A stretch of DNA of 57,413 nucleotides from Gammaproteobacteria bacterium UBA7449 (GCA_002477465.1 DLPV01000003.1:98160-155572), one strand, 5' to 3'; shown: positions 8,410-18,003, numbered from the stretch's first letter. Notes: generated by a model not told the origin, from the letters alone. Numbers and translations: made by a program.

Positions 8410-9348
8410 TCAGAGTGGGATAAAGGCCAGCGCGTAGTTAGGGTTCATTGGAATCACTAGCTGGTGCTGCACCGAGTCGTAGCACATTGACGCCGCACTG
8501 GGGATGCCGGACGCGATGATTGTCGCTTCCTCACCGGGCTTAATCTCCGACACACTGCCGAAACGCACGCTGCTCACGTACTTGGTGCCGTCCGGCAGAA
8601 CAACTACGCCGTCGTTACCGCCCTCTACAGCATATTCCGTGTTTACTACGTCACCATCAAGGTTGTAAGTGATCACCGCATTGTCATCGATATTCACTAC
8701 TACTACGTTGCCATCTGTGTCGATGGCCACGCCATTGGGCACATTCAGTGGTGCGCCATCGGCGAATACTGAAACTTCGTCGTTGGCTGTGATCTTGTAG
8801 ATCACTTCCGGGGCTCGGGTATTTGAGGCATAGACAGTGCCATCATCGGTCACAGCAATGCCATTAAGAATAGTTGAACCTGGTACTTCAACTGATTTCA
8901 GCGGGCGACCCGTTGCCAAGTCAAAGGAACGGATATAGCCCACGTCTACCGTATAAAGCACACCATTACGCACCGCACTGCCCAGCGGGTGGTGCAGCTC
9001 CAACCCATCGCGGGTAACACCAATCCATTTGGGTGTGTGCACCGAGCCGTCAGGATTGATCAGGGAAACGAAACCATCGTTCTCGGTACCATCCCCGCGC
9101 TCGCCGTTATTCATAGCGAGAATCAGGTTACGCTCTGGATCAAAGGTACAACTCTCAGAAAAATGAAAGCTGCCGTATACTTTGACATTGGATGACATGG
9201 GGACTCGCACCCCTGCCTCGTTGACGGCACCGATAGGCTCGCCCGCCTGAAACTCCTGGGCTGTGGTGAGAGCAGAAGTCAGCAGCATGGCGCTCGCTGC
9301 GGCGCAAATCAGACTGATTCGCGATGTTTGGGATGTCTTGAAAGTCAT
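8410..9348 (-). CDS. Secreted SMP-30/NHL-type beta-propeller protein
   Basis: A 312-residue protein with an N-terminal signal peptide (hydrophobic core about residues 11-30, cleavage near TTAQEF) and repeated propeller strands such as GIAVTDDGTVYASN, GVAIDTDGNVVVVN and GVVVLPDGTKYVSSV. These G(I/V)AxDxDGxVxV repeats are typical of NHL, SMP-30/gluconolactonase-like and YncE-like periplasmic propellers. No clear metal-binding set of a true gluconolactonase can be assigned by eye, so I leave the activity open: ligand binding, lactonase or scaffold. It is convergent with the aminotransferase. Confidence 0.78.
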   Translation of the reverse strand: MTFKTSQTSRISLICAAASAMLLTSALTTAQEFQAGEPIGAVNEAGVRVPMSSNVKVYGSFHFSESCTFDPERNLILAMNNGERGDGTENDGFVSLINPDGSVHTPKWIGVTRDGLELHHPLGSAVRNGVLYTVDVGYIRSFDLATGRPLKSVEVPGSTILNGIAVTDDGTVYASNTRAPEVIYKITANDEVSVFADGAPLNVPNGVAIDTDGNVVVVNIDDNAVITYNLDGDVVNTEYAVEGGNDGVVVLPDGTKYVSSVRFGSVSEIKPGEEATIIASGIPSAASMCYDSVQHQLVIPMNPNYALAFIPL

Positions 9349-9568
9349 AGCTCAATACCTGCTTGATCCTAAGAGAGATGGTAAAAGTCTTGTGAGATGA
9401 TGCGATCATTTTAGCGATTACTGCGGCAAACTCCAGCGCCACAGTGTGACAATTCTTGTTCCAAGCCGAGTCCAATAAATCTATTGGTTTACCGTCTGAA
9501 ATTCCTGAGGCATCGGCATATGGCAGGCGATATTTCCTGCGGGTGAAAACTTGCAATGCTGTTTATCT

Positions 9569-10033
9569 CTATTCAATGCCCGTCGGATTGCTGCGCGGTG
9601 GCTGCACGCCACCATACACCCTGCGATCCCGTTCGATAGATAATTTCCGGCCCCGTTCGATTGCAATTTCAAGATCGACATCCAGGTCCGGATACCCGGT
9701 AGGGCGCGGTAGCCGAATCGAAAAGGCGTTTTGCTCCAGATCGCAAATTCTCAGTCCCCCTATCCGTGCCGTCGCGCCACTTGTCCAAAGCGCTTCGACG
9801 CCGGGAACGATAATGCAGCCATTCTCATCGGGTTCCGGCAAGGTATCCAGGTTATAGGCTTTGACGACAGGAGCACGACCCAGTGCTGCGATGGAATCCA
9901 CGGCGGTGATCATCGCACCCTGGGGTTCGGAATCATAGCGGATGCGAATGGCGTTACTGGAACAGGCAGCGAGCGCGAAAGCGCCCGTAAAAACCAGTAG
10001 CAAGCGAACACTAAGCAGACTGAGGACAGACAC
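9569..10033 (-). CDS. Small putative lipoprotein with a PEGA-like start
   Basis: The product has a lipoprotein signal (LLLVFTGAFALAAC, lipobox LAAC) followed by a mature domain beginning IRIRYDSEPQGAMI, which resembles PEGA-type repeats (xVxSxPxGAxV). The reading frame opens at a TTG at 10096, but I prefer the GTG at 10033: it is preceded by a GGTGGA ribosome-binding site at 5 nt spacing and gives a signal peptide of normal length. The C-terminus is charged (SIERDRRVYGG). Two or three cysteines in the mature part could form disulfides. No function can be named. The flanking gaps are ordinary promoter-sized regions. Confidence 0.6.
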   Translation of the reverse strand: MSVLSLLSVRLLLVFTGAFALAACSSNAIRIRYDSEPQGAMITAVDSIAALGRAPVVKAYNLDTLPEPDENGCIIVPGVEALWTSGATARIGGLRICDLEQNAFSIRLPRPTGYPDLDVDLEIAIERGRKLSIERDRRVYGGVQPPRSNPTGIE

Positions 10034-10194
10034 GATATCCACCACTCGATTGAGAACACTTGCTCCCAATACTACTCTTTTCACAACAAAGGACAAATGT
10101 ACGGGGGCCCCGCTTGACGTATCGGATAGGTCATGTGGACAGTTTTAGGAAAGATTATGAGTCGAGCTGCTAAATGGCACCTGGCTTTCCAGTC

Positions 10195-10608
10195 TTATCG
10201 TTTGATAGTGAGCGCCATACCTAGGGATTTCGGCGCAACAGGTTCAAAGCCATATTTGCTATAAAGCGCAGGGGAATGATGATCGGCAATGAGATCAACA
10301 TAGGCTGATTCCGGTGCAGCCTCATGAATGAACGCCATCACTGCATCCATGACCTGCCGACCCAGACCCTGGCGCTGATAATCAGGGTGCACAGCGATAT
10401 CGACGATCTCAAAATTACAGCCCCCGTCTCCTACTACTCGCCCCATGGCGATGAGACGCTCTCCGTCCCGGATAGTTGTGACAAACAGACTGTTGGGTAA
10501 ATCGATTTCTGCCGCCGCCTGGGACTTGGGGGAAAGGCCACAGGCAACACGGAGTGCACAGTACTCCTCACAGCCAGGTTGCTCCTTGGATAGCCTGATT
10601 GTGGTCAT
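10195..10608 (-). CDS. GNAT family N-acetyltransferase
   Basis: A 137-residue single-domain GNAT enzyme that would transfer an acetyl group from acetyl-CoA to an amine. The acetyl-CoA-binding motif A is clear: VDIAVHPDYQRQGLGRQVMD (Q/RxxGxG/A). The LYSKYGFEPV motif near the C-terminus is typical of the fold's last strands. The start codon overlaps the stop of the upstream phosphodiesterase gene by 4 bp, so the two are translationally coupled. The acceptor substrate is unknown. Confidence 0.85.
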   Translation of the reverse strand: MTTIRLSKEQPGCEEYCALRVACGLSPKSQAAAEIDLPNSLFVTTIRDGERLIAMGRVVGDGGCNFEIVDIAVHPDYQRQGLGRQVMDAVMAFIHEAAPESAYVDLIADHHSPALYSKYGFEPVAPKSLGMALTIKR

Positions 10609-11618
10609 CTTGACTGCAGAAACTGTACGGCTCGATCCGGAAAATCGGTAAACAGGCCATCGACGTCGGCCTGGAAAAAGTGGATGTTAAGCAGGTCTTC
10701 AAAATCTTTGGCATAGCCAGGCATAGCACCTGGGTCTGCCCGGAAGGTATAGGGGTGTACCTCTAGACCAGCCCCATGGGCACGGGCAACCAGATCGGTA
10801 ATCTGCAATTGATTCTGGCTGGAGCTACGATCCACCACAAGGTTGTAGGACGGGCCAATGCCGTCAGCTGAATACGCCAACTTGGACATGCCATTCGGTT
10901 CGAACATCCAGGGGTAATCAGTCGAGTTGCCCAGCAGCATAATCAGATTAACGTCGATGCCTACGACCGGAAAAATTTCCTTCTTGATTAGCGCCAGTTC
11001 GTCATAATCAAAAGTCTGCAGGAATACCTTGCTGTCTTTGCTGGTATAACCATATTCTTTTAGCACCTGAACTACCCGCGTGCTGATGTCTTTACCTTCC
11101 TGACGATGAAAGGCGGGCTGCTTGATTTCCGGGTAAATACCTATGTCTTTGCCCGTGGAAACATTAAGCCCCTGGATCATCTCGATCTCTTCCTGAAAAG
11201 TGGGCACCGAGAATGAACCCTTGCTCATTGGGAAACGGTTGGCAAAGCCCTGCTCTTTCTCACCATCAACCAGGCGAAAGCCTTCCACCGCATTGAGCGT
11301 CCTGATCTCTGCAAGGGTGAAATCGATAGCATAGAAGCGTCCGTCCTCGCGGGCGCGGCCGGGAAATTTCTCATCAACGTCTGTGGTGCGATCAAGGGTA
11401 ATGTCATGCAGCACGATCAGTTCATCGTCACTGGTCATGACCAGATCTTGCTCAATGTAGTCAGCACCCTGCGCATAGGCCATGGCCTTGGCCTCCAGAG
11501 TGTGCTCGGGCAAGTAGCCGCTGGCACCCCGATGGGCGATTACAATTTTTTGCGCAAAGCTCGCGGACGCCATCATAGCTGCTACCAAAAAGATCCCAAC
11601 TGTATTTAATGCTCTCAT
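10605..11618 (-). CDS. glpQ: Periplasmic glycerophosphodiester phosphodiesterase (GlpQ type)
   Basis: A 337-residue enzyme of the GDPD family that splits glycerophosphodiesters into an alcohol and sn-glycerol 3-phosphate. A signal peptide (about residues 1-22, ending SFAQKI) directs it to the periplasm. The catalytic start IAHRGASGYLPEHTLEA carries the first His and the metal-binding Glu. VLHDITLDRTTDV holds the second catalytic His, and EIKQP is the metal-ligand motif of the barrel. Length and the insertion after strand 2 match periplasmic GlpQ rather than cytoplasmic UgpQ. It is the first gene of a two-gene unit with a GNAT acetyltransferase. Confidence 0.92.
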   Translation of the reverse strand: MRALNTVGIFLVAAMMASASFAQKIVIAHRGASGYLPEHTLEAKAMAYAQGADYIEQDLVMTSDDELIVLHDITLDRTTDVDEKFPGRAREDGRFYAIDFTLAEIRTLNAVEGFRLVDGEKEQGFANRFPMSKGSFSVPTFQEEIEMIQGLNVSTGKDIGIYPEIKQPAFHRQEGKDISTRVVQVLKEYGYTSKDSKVFLQTFDYDELALIKKEIFPVVGIDVNLIMLLGNSTDYPWMFEPNGMSKLAYSADGIGPSYNLVVDRSSSQNQLQITDLVARAHGAGLEVHPYTFRADPGAMPGYAKDFEDLLNIHFFQADVDGLFTDFPDRAVQFLQSR

Positions 11619-12110
11619 GATTCTAACCTGTCCCGACTCGATAAGTTACTTGTGAATTTGCCACACAGTGTGTGGAAACTCTGTGACAGAGAGTTTACAG
11701 CCTAATCTAGGTTGGGAACTAGTTGTACTCGCTCAGTGGCTTCGAGCGCCCCGCTGTCGGGGGCGCTATTGCTCACGGTCGACCTGCGGTCGCCCTTTAT
11801 TGTTCGCCATAACACCCCCCACATCGAGGCTTGGGCACTTGTGCTGGAAGATCAATTCGCACCTAGAGAGGAATCGCAGGCTGTGATTCCGGCTCGAAGC
11901 CACAGTCTTGGAGCAGCCTGTACTCCAAGTGCCATACTTCGTCAGCAGCGTGTCGCGATCAATAACATGCCATTCGAACCGCCTTTGCCACTTTTCGCCA
12001 GAATTCCTCCCAACTCTGCCTTTTTTTGACCCGCGGCCTGCCACATCAATGGTTTTAAATGTCAGCGTCGAAAATCCTATTAATCAGTAACCCTAAGCAA
12101 GCACACCACC
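11619..12110. other. Long intergenic stretch with a GC-rich stem-loop
   Basis: About 490 bp without a supportable gene. It contains one clear secondary structure: AGCGCCCC (11745-11752) pairs perfectly with GGGGCGCT (11760-11767) around a 7-nt loop, with no T-run. Short ORFs on both strands have no ribosome-binding sites and an arbitrary composition, and I treat them as chance. The promoter of the glpQ gene should lie at its left edge. Confidence 0.4.
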
Positions 12111-12254
12111 ATGGCACGCAGACAATCCCATTGCCTTTTTATCGAGGGAGAAACCTACAACTGGGCGTCGCCCAGAACCGCCAGCCACCGCCGCCTGATC
12201 TTGTTGTCCGTAATGATCGTGATCGCAGGATTACTGTTTAGCATCTTGCGGTAG
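12111..12254 (+). CDS. Possible 47-residue single-helix membrane protein
   Basis: This short ORF gives a polar, basic N-terminal half (MARRQSHCLFIEG, ASPRTASHRR) followed by one hydrophobic helix (LILLSVMIVIAGLLFSIL) ending in Arg-stop. Basic residues immediately before the helix fit an N-in membrane peptide. No good ribosome-binding site precedes the ATG, which lowers confidence. It is convergent with the large metallopeptidase gene. A small imperfect hairpin (GCGAC-AAA-GTCGC, 12306-12318) lies between them. Confidence 0.3.
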   Translation: MARRQSHCLFIEGETYNWASPRTASHRRLILLSVMIVIAGLLFSILR

Positions 12255-12371
12255 TGCGCAGCGTGCGGATTGGCGATGAACAACCACTGCAGTAGAAACA
12301 AAGCAGCGACAAAGTCGCAAAAAAGGATAGATTTAGAACTGATCAAACTGATGCGGGCGAATCACTGAAGA

Positions 12372-15300
12372 TCAGCGAGCCTTGAGTTCGGCACTCACAG
12401 TTAAGATCCCTTCACCACGGCGCACCGTAACCGCAATCTGATCGCCCGGAGCAGCTGCGCGCAGCATGTTGGAGTAAGTCTGCAGGCTGTCTACGGCTGT
12501 GCCATTGAACTGCAGAATAATGTCCATACCCTGCAGGCCAGCGACCTCGGCGGCTCCGCCTGGCGTAACGCCGGAAATTCGAACCCCTTCGCCATCGTAA
12601 GCGAAATCTGGAATCGTACCCAGGCTGGCCTCGCGTGAGCCTGTAGCCGTACTTACCTCTACCTGTGCATTCTCTAGATTTACACGCAGGGGATCAGTGC
12701 GATCAGCCAGGTAAACGATGGCCTCCTCTACCCACAGTGCAACGTCTGACATGCCGCGCAGATCCAGCTTGTCCGAAGTATCCGAGGGCTGGTGATAGTC
12801 CAGGTGAGCCCCACTAAACAAATGAATGGCAGGAATGCCGGCGTTGAGAAAGCTGACGTGATCGCTGCTGGCTATGGTCTGGGCCGGAAATTCTGAAGGG
12901 ACACCAATAGTGAAACCTATGCCCTGGGCCATAAATGGCCACTCGTAAGCACTCTCAGTGCTAAACACTTGCAGCGTACGGCCCTCCAGCCGACCCACCG
13001 CGTCCATGTTAACCATGGCGAAAAAATTCTCAGTCTCAAATCCACCCGGCGGATTGTTAACGAAGTGATCCGAGCCCATCAGGCCAGCCTCCTCGCCGGT
13101 GAAGGCAACAAACAAGATGGGTCGTTGGGGCGTGAATGCTCGAGCCAGTTTGCTGGCTACTTCAATGAGTACACTAACGCCAGAGGCGTTGTCGTCGGCG
13201 CCCTCATAGTCGGCACCTGTATCGGCATCGATCCCCAGGTGATCATAGTGCGCACCCAGTACAATGGGCTCAGCGCTGAGGTCAGTGTTAACACCGGGAA
13301 TCATGCCGACAACATTCGCAAGCCTTACCAAGTCATTGCCCACAAGCTCATCCCGCCAGCGCTGGAAATAATTGCCGTCAACTGGCTCTAGCCCGGCTGC
13401 TTGAAACTGATCAGCAATATAGCGCGCAGCCCGATCCAGGCCTTGACTGCCTAGACCACGACCCTCCATCTCAGCCGCAGTCAGGGCATTACTATGCCTG
13501 GCCAATTGCTCTGGTAGATATTTGGGTGGCAACTCAGCAATAGCTGGTGCGGGTACTAGACTGTCCCAGGCTATCGCGCTTGTGAGCGACGGTTTAATCC
13601 ACTGCAGCGGCGAATCGGGACTGGCCCAGACGCCTTTGACGTCATTGGTTGGCTCTGCGCCAACGAAGCTCAGGTAAGAGTACTTGCCATAATGGGGCAG
13701 CTTCTCGATCATACCTGGCATCGCCACCATGTCGTCGACATGTATCCAGCCCACAGCCAATTCTGGGTTGGCCGGATGGCGGCCAACTATCACTGAACTG
13801 CGGTTACTGTAAGCGACTTCGCTGCCTTCGATGGTTATGCCCGAGCTACCCGTGCTTACACCATAATTTGCTGCTGATTCCACTACTGTGGCGGAATAAG
13901 GGTTGTTCTGACCCAGCACCCAAACAGAGCGATCTGAGGGCAATTCCTCGATGCTGTCGGCGAAGATCAGCTCAAAATCCACACCCTGTCCAAAGCTCTC
14001 TGCCAGGCGCGTCCACTGCTCACGATCTTCCGTTGGCATGATGAAAGCAATCTCGCTGGCCCCGAACAGCTCGCCCACAGTAGGCGGTGTCTCTTCCCGA
14101 TCAAGGGTGCGAAAGACATCAAAAAATGGATCCACCAACACGGCCTGGAGTTTGTCAAAGTCTTCCGCCATGACGCCCTCAAGTTTTTGAGTCAGAGCGA
14201 TGTCATAAATCTGCGGCTCACTTTCTCCTTCGTAAAAAAGAGCAACTGGCACTTTTAATTGATAGGGATCTTCGAACTGAGTTTGGGCAAACATGATACG
14301 GGCGCGATTACCATTCACTTCCTCGACCCTGACTGACAACTCAGGCGCACCGATGCGGTGTACCCACTGATCAAAGAATGGCGCTAAGTCCCTGCCACTG
14401 AGTTCACTGAACAGGCCTTCAATATCGGAAAACGAGGCACGCTTGAATTTGAATTGATCATAAAACTGTTGCAGACCCGCAATGAATAACTCATCGCCCA
14501 GCTCAATCCGCAGCATATGCCAGAGCATAAGTGTCTTGCCATAGCCGACGGCCTGGGTGACGGCAGAATTGCGCGAAGTGAATTGGGAGAGAGGGAAATC
14601 ATCGCCAGCCGCGACATAGTTTTTGTAGCGCGCCAGCATTTCCTTGCGGTACTCGTGACCAACGCCATCCATCTCACGAAACAGATGATCGGCGAGATAA
14701 GCTGTCAGACCCTCACTCCAGTTGCCAGACTCATAGTCAGGGAAGACCCCATTACCCCACCAGTTATGAAGAATTTCATGGGGGTAAGAAGACTCGAGAA
14801 TAAAGGGAAAGCGAATAACCTGTTCGCCCAGCAAGGTGAAAGACGGCATGCCATAACCGGTTTCCCAAAAGTTCTCCACCAGTGCGAACTTGGAGAAAGC
14901 GTAGTCGCCTAATAGCGGTTCATAGAGTTGGAGATATCGGGCAGTGGCGTCGAGGTACTTGGTGGCCAGGTTTGTGTCAGGCGTTCGCAGATATGCCAGC
15001 GCCTCCACATCACCTGTCGCCTGACGATAGATCGTGAAATCAGCGGCGATGAGGTAGATCTCTTCCATAGGCTGTCCACTGCGCCAACCGGTCGGCCCGT
15101 CAGCATCACCCTGACTGACAGCAGACCAGGTGCCTGCAGTAGCTGCGAAGCGAGTGTCGAGATCAAAGGTGATCAGACCGTCGTCAAACAAGGGCACCCA
15201 TACCGATGCCCGACTCAGAAACACACCCTCGCTCGAAATAATGCCAGAGGTTTGGGCAAAACTCTGGGCGTACTCTGCACTATCTTGCTCGGCAAGATCA

Positions 15301-15719
15301 TTAATTATGCCGTTGTAAGTAAGCTGAAAGTCACCGCGAAAATTTGCCGGCACATCGATCTGGTAAACGCGAGTGGGTGCCTCATGCGCGACCGTGGAGG
15401 CAATTACCTCAACGGCATTGGCAACAGCATTTGTCACTTCCCGAATCGAGAGATTAGCCCGCGTGATGGTCAGTGCTGCGTTGAGTTCGAACTGCAGCTG
15501 TTGTCCGCGCCAGGCATTGGGAAGCCGCAGCTGATCCTGCACCTCGATGATTTCGTTTATAGGATCGAGCTGCACCTGCAGGCTGTGATGCAGTAGTTCC
15601 ACTATGGGATTGGTTTCAGCACTCGCGGACACAGGCGGCTGTGTTGCCGCTGGCGTTTGCGCCTCAGCACTCAGCCATAGGCAGGTACCGAGGAGAATAC
15701 TGAATACTAGCTTTGTCAC
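12372..15719 (-). CDS. Three-domain secreted metallopeptidase (M1-like + M28 + PDZ)
   Basis: An 1115-residue exported protein with signal peptide (about residues 1-20, cleavage near AEAQT) and a GTG start. Residues of about 30-480 form an M1-type aminopeptidase module: a GMPSFTLLG segment replaces the usual GAMEN loop, and HEILH near residue 313 is followed 17 residues later by the Glu of SEGLTAY (the classical spacing is 18). Residues of about 740-1000 form an M28 Zn-aminopeptidase: AHYDHLG, ADDNASG, FTGEEAGLMGS, VNMDAVG and a final YHQPSDTSD give the five expected ligand regions. Residues of about 1025-1112 are a PDZ domain (GVTPGGAAEVAGLQGMDIIL). It probably trims peptides in the periplasm or at the surface. 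The propeller gene lies 37 bp upstream on the same strand and is probably cotranscribed. Confidence 0.88.
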   Translation of the reverse strand: MTKLVFSILLGTCLWLSAEAQTPAATQPPVSASAETNPIVELLHHSLQVQLDPINEIIEVQDQLRLPNAWRGQQLQFELNAALTITRANLSIREVTNAVANAVEVIASTVAHEAPTRVYQIDVPANFRGDFQLTYNGIINDLAEQDSAEYAQSFAQTSGIISSEGVFLSRASVWVPLFDDGLITFDLDTRFAATAGTWSAVSQGDADGPTGWRSGQPMEEIYLIAADFTIYRQATGDVEALAYLRTPDTNLATKYLDATARYLQLYEPLLGDYAFSKFALVENFWETGYGMPSFTLLGEQVIRFPFILESSYPHEILHNWWGNGVFPDYESGNWSEGLTAYLADHLFREMDGVGHEYRKEMLARYKNYVAAGDDFPLSQFTSRNSAVTQAVGYGKTLMLWHMLRIELGDELFIAGLQQFYDQFKFKRASFSDIEGLFSELSGRDLAPFFDQWVHRIGAPELSVRVEEVNGNRARIMFAQTQFEDPYQLKVPVALFYEGESEPQIYDIALTQKLEGVMAEDFDKLQAVLVDPFFDVFRTLDREETPPTVGELFGASEIAFIMPTEDREQWTRLAESFGQGVDFELIFADSIEELPSDRSVWVLGQNNPYSATVVESAANYGVSTGSSGITIEGSEVAYSNRSSVIVGRHPANPELAVGWIHVDDMVAMPGMIEKLPHYGKYSYLSFVGAEPTNDVKGVWASPDSPLQWIKPSLTSAIAWDSLVPAPAIAELPPKYLPEQLARHSNALTAAEMEGRGLGSQGLDRAARYIADQFQAAGLEPVDGNYFQRWRDELVGNDLVRLANVVGMIPGVNTDLSAEPIVLGAHYDHLGIDADTGADYEGADDNASGVSVLIEVASKLARAFTPQRPILFVAFTGEEAGLMGSDHFVNNPPGGFETENFFAMVNMDAVGRLEGRTLQVFSTESAYEWPFMAQGIGFTIGVPSEFPAQTIASSDHVSFLNAGIPAIHLFSGAHLDYHQPSDTSDKLDLRGMSDVALWVEEAIVYLADRTDPLRVNLENAQVEVSTATGSREASLGTIPDFAYDGEGVRISGVTPGGAAEVAGLQGMDIILQFNGTAVDSLQTYSNMLRAAAPGDQIAVTVRRGEGILTVSAELKAR

Positions 15720-15756
15720 GAATAGCTTACTCTTTCGATAAGTGGTGGTTACCAGC

Positions 15757-16941
15757 CTAGTCCAGACCCAATAATTCCAGTGCTAACTGATGGTCCCAGT
15801 CCGCCATATGAATCTGGGAAGCACCCCCCGGTGTGCGGGTGGTACTCCAGGCCAGTCGACTGCCATCTGGTGAGTACACTGGCAGGATATCCGTGCCTTC
15901 AGTGTTGGTTACACGGACAGGGTCATTTAAGCCCTCGGGATCGATCATGAACAGTTCAAAGTTGGCGTGCCCCAGCAAGTTGCTGGAATAGATGATGTAG
16001 TCACCGCTGGGGTGAAAATAAGGTCCCCAGTTCACCATGGCATTGGCGGTGAGCTGACGCTGGTTACTGCCATCGGAATCGGCAGTCCATATTTCTGCGC
16101 TATTGCCGTCCGGGTTAAAGCGACGCCACAGGATCTTGGTACCCTCCTTATTATAGAAGGGGCCACCATCATATCCCGGCGAGAAAGTCAGCTGCTGCAC
16201 GTTGCTACCATCAGCATCCATAACATACAGATCCATAAAATAGGACGCATCGTCATCCAGCAGCGCTTGCTCGGCCTTACTTAGTGAACGGGTATAGGCT
16301 TCGCGGTTTGAGGCAAACAGGATTTTGCTGCCATCGGGTGAGTATGATCCCTCAGCGTCGTAACCCATTACATTTGTTAAATTGACCAGGTTGCCGCCAT
16401 CACTATCGGCAACATAAATATCGTAGTAGGGATCGTAGTCCCAGCCGTAGGGTCGATCTTCGCCACTCTCGCGAATAGCGATTTCCTCTGCCTGCTTAGT
16501 CAGTGCGTTCGGATCTTCGTGGGTCGATGCGTACATCACCCGATCCAGCGTGGGATGGATCCAGGAACAGGTGGTAAGCCCAATGCCAGTGGAAACCATA
16601 TTGGTGTCACCGCTAGCCAGGTCCATCAGGTAAATCTGATAGAAGGGATTACCCGGCATCTCGGCCTGGTAAACGAATCGGCCACCATCGGCACTGAAGT
16701 AGCCTTCACCAGAGCGGGCACCGTCGGTAACCAACTGGTAAGAATTCTTTAATAGTTGGCTCTCATACGTCGTCTCGAAATTTGTATTCTCCGCTGGCGG
16801 TTCCCAGGCAGTTGCCCCGGCGTAGCCGTCAGGTTCAGGCTGCTGGGCCTGGGCTGATATAGCGAACCCACCGACAGCAAGGCCAAGCAAGGCAGACTTT
16901 AGAATTGAGGGTTTTTGCTTTGCCGCGGGCTTCATGATCAT
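15757..16941 (-). CDS. Secreted TolB-like (PD40/WD40) beta-propeller protein
   Basis: A 394-residue protein with a signal peptide (about residues 10-33, cleavage at SAQAQQP) and repeated PD40 motifs: SPDGSKILFASNR, GTKILWRRF, HPSGDYIIYSS and SPDGSRLAWSTTR. Such TolB-like propellers bind peptides or act as non-catalytic partners of peptidases (as in dipeptidyl-peptidase and tricorn-type proteins). The M1-M28-PDZ peptidase gene follows after 37 bp on the same strand, so a substrate-gating or accessory role is a reasonable inference. The ATG at 16941 has AGGATAGC as ribosome-binding site; an in-frame ATG two codons later is also possible. Confidence 0.82.
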   Translation of the reverse strand: MIMKPAAKQKPSILKSALLGLAVGGFAISAQAQQPEPDGYAGATAWEPPAENTNFETTYESQLLKNSYQLVTDGARSGEGYFSADGGRFVYQAEMPGNPFYQIYLMDLASGDTNMVSTGIGLTTCSWIHPTLDRVMYASTHEDPNALTKQAEEIAIRESGEDRPYGWDYDPYYDIYVADSDGGNLVNLTNVMGYDAEGSYSPDGSKILFASNREAYTRSLSKAEQALLDDDASYFMDLYVMDADGSNVQQLTFSPGYDGGPFYNKEGTKILWRRFNPDGNSAEIWTADSDGSNQRQLTANAMVNWGPYFHPSGDYIIYSSNLLGHANFELFMIDPEGLNDPVRVTNTEGTDILPVYSPDGSRLAWSTTRTPGGASQIHMADWDHQLALELLGLD

Positions 16942-17004
16942 GAGCTATCCTTTCGAAACTGTAATGCCGTGATAATAATTATTTCTAATCCGATGTGCTG
17001 CTAT

Positions 17005-18003
17005 TTAATCAAATCGAAATCCTTCCTGCTGTGGAAATACGCCAAACAAGCCGCCGGTATGGATAAAAACTACCTGTTTTGCGCCAGACAACTGCCCCGC
17101 ATGGCCTTTGGCCAGTTCTGACACCATGCCGTGGAACGCCTTACCAGTATAAACGGGGTCCAAAAAGATACCCTCGTTGCGAGCCAATTCTGCAATTAGC
17201 TCAAATACAGCCTGACCTGCCACACCATAGCCCGACCCCAGATAACCTTCAATGGTATCTATCTCTAGCCCGGAGTCATCAAAGTCCACGTTGTAACGTT
17301 GTTTCCAAAGCGACACATCCTCCCGGATTTTTTGATCAAAATATTTCGCGTCGTCACTGACGTTAAACGCTTTCACTTTAGTCTTCAGATCGTAGATCTG
17401 CGCGCCCACGATGAGCCCGCCCTGAGTGCCACCTGACCCTGTCGCAGTGACGATATAATCAGGAGTCAGTTTCAGCCTTTCGAAGTCTGAACGTAATTCT
17501 TCACAGGCGGCAATATAGCCCCAGAGCCCAATCTCATCACTTGCGCCGACGGGAATAAAAAGTGCCTTGTCTCCCTTTTTAACATAGTCTGCCTGCAATT
17601 CTGCCGCATAATCCGCATGGCCGTACCACTTCTCGGTTGGAATAAATGTGATCTCAGCCCCCGCTAGATAGTCCATTAGCAGATTGCCTTCTGGAACACC
17701 TGGTTTCTCACCCCGCAGAAGCAGGTGTACCTTAATGCCAAGTCGTGCTCCCAGTACCGCAGTGGCACGACAGTGGTTGGACTGAATCCCGCCACAGGTA
17801 ATAACGGTATTACAGCCCTGATCACGGGCCTCGGCCAGGCAAAATTCCATTTTACGGATCTTATTACCCGACACCTCTGTGCCTGTTATTTCATCGTGTT
17901 TTATCCAAATCTCGGTATCGGAACTGGGCACGCTGAATCGCTCCAGCCTGGTTAAGGGCGTGGGCAGGTGAGCTAAAGAGAGTCTGCTAGGATAATTGAG
18001 CAT
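17005..18003 (-). CDS. PLP-dependent D-cysteine desulfhydrase / ACC deaminase family enzyme
   Basis: A 332-residue fold-type II PLP enzyme of the family that contains D-cysteine desulfhydrase (DcyD) and 1-aminocyclopropane-1-carboxylate deaminase. The PLP lysine is in EVSGNKIRKMEF. GGIQSNHCRATA is the substrate/phosphate-binding loop, and ATGSGGTQGG binds the PLP phosphate. HTGGLFGVF near the C-terminus is characteristic. The two activities cannot be separated safely by eye; D-cysteine desulfhydrase is commoner in this lineage. It lies 63 bp upstream of the propeller gene and could supply part of a D-amino-acid catabolic capacity together with the D-aminoacylase at 5.5 kb. Confidence 0.85.
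   Translation of the reverse strand: MLNYPSRLSLAHLPTPLTRLERFSVPSSDTEIWIKHDEITGTEVSGNKIRKMEFCLAEARDQGCNTVITCGGIQSNHCRATAVLGARLGIKVHLLLRGEKPGVPEGNLLMDYLAGAEITFIPTEKWYGHADYAAELQADYVKKGDKALFIPVGASDEIGLWGYIAACEELRSDFERLKLTPDYIVTATGSGGTQGGLIVGAQIYDLKTKVKAFNVSDDAKYFDQKIREDVSLWKQRYNVDFDDSGLEIDTIEGYLGSGYGVAGQAVFELIAELARNEGIFLDPVYTGKAFHGMVSELAKGHAGQLSGAKQVVFIHTGGLFGVFPQQEGFRFD

Noticed and set aside
11766..12044. 92-residue minus-strand ORF in the gap after the glpQ promoter
   Set aside because: Overlaps other frames of the same length on the plus strand, lacks a ribosome-binding site, and has an arbitrary composition.
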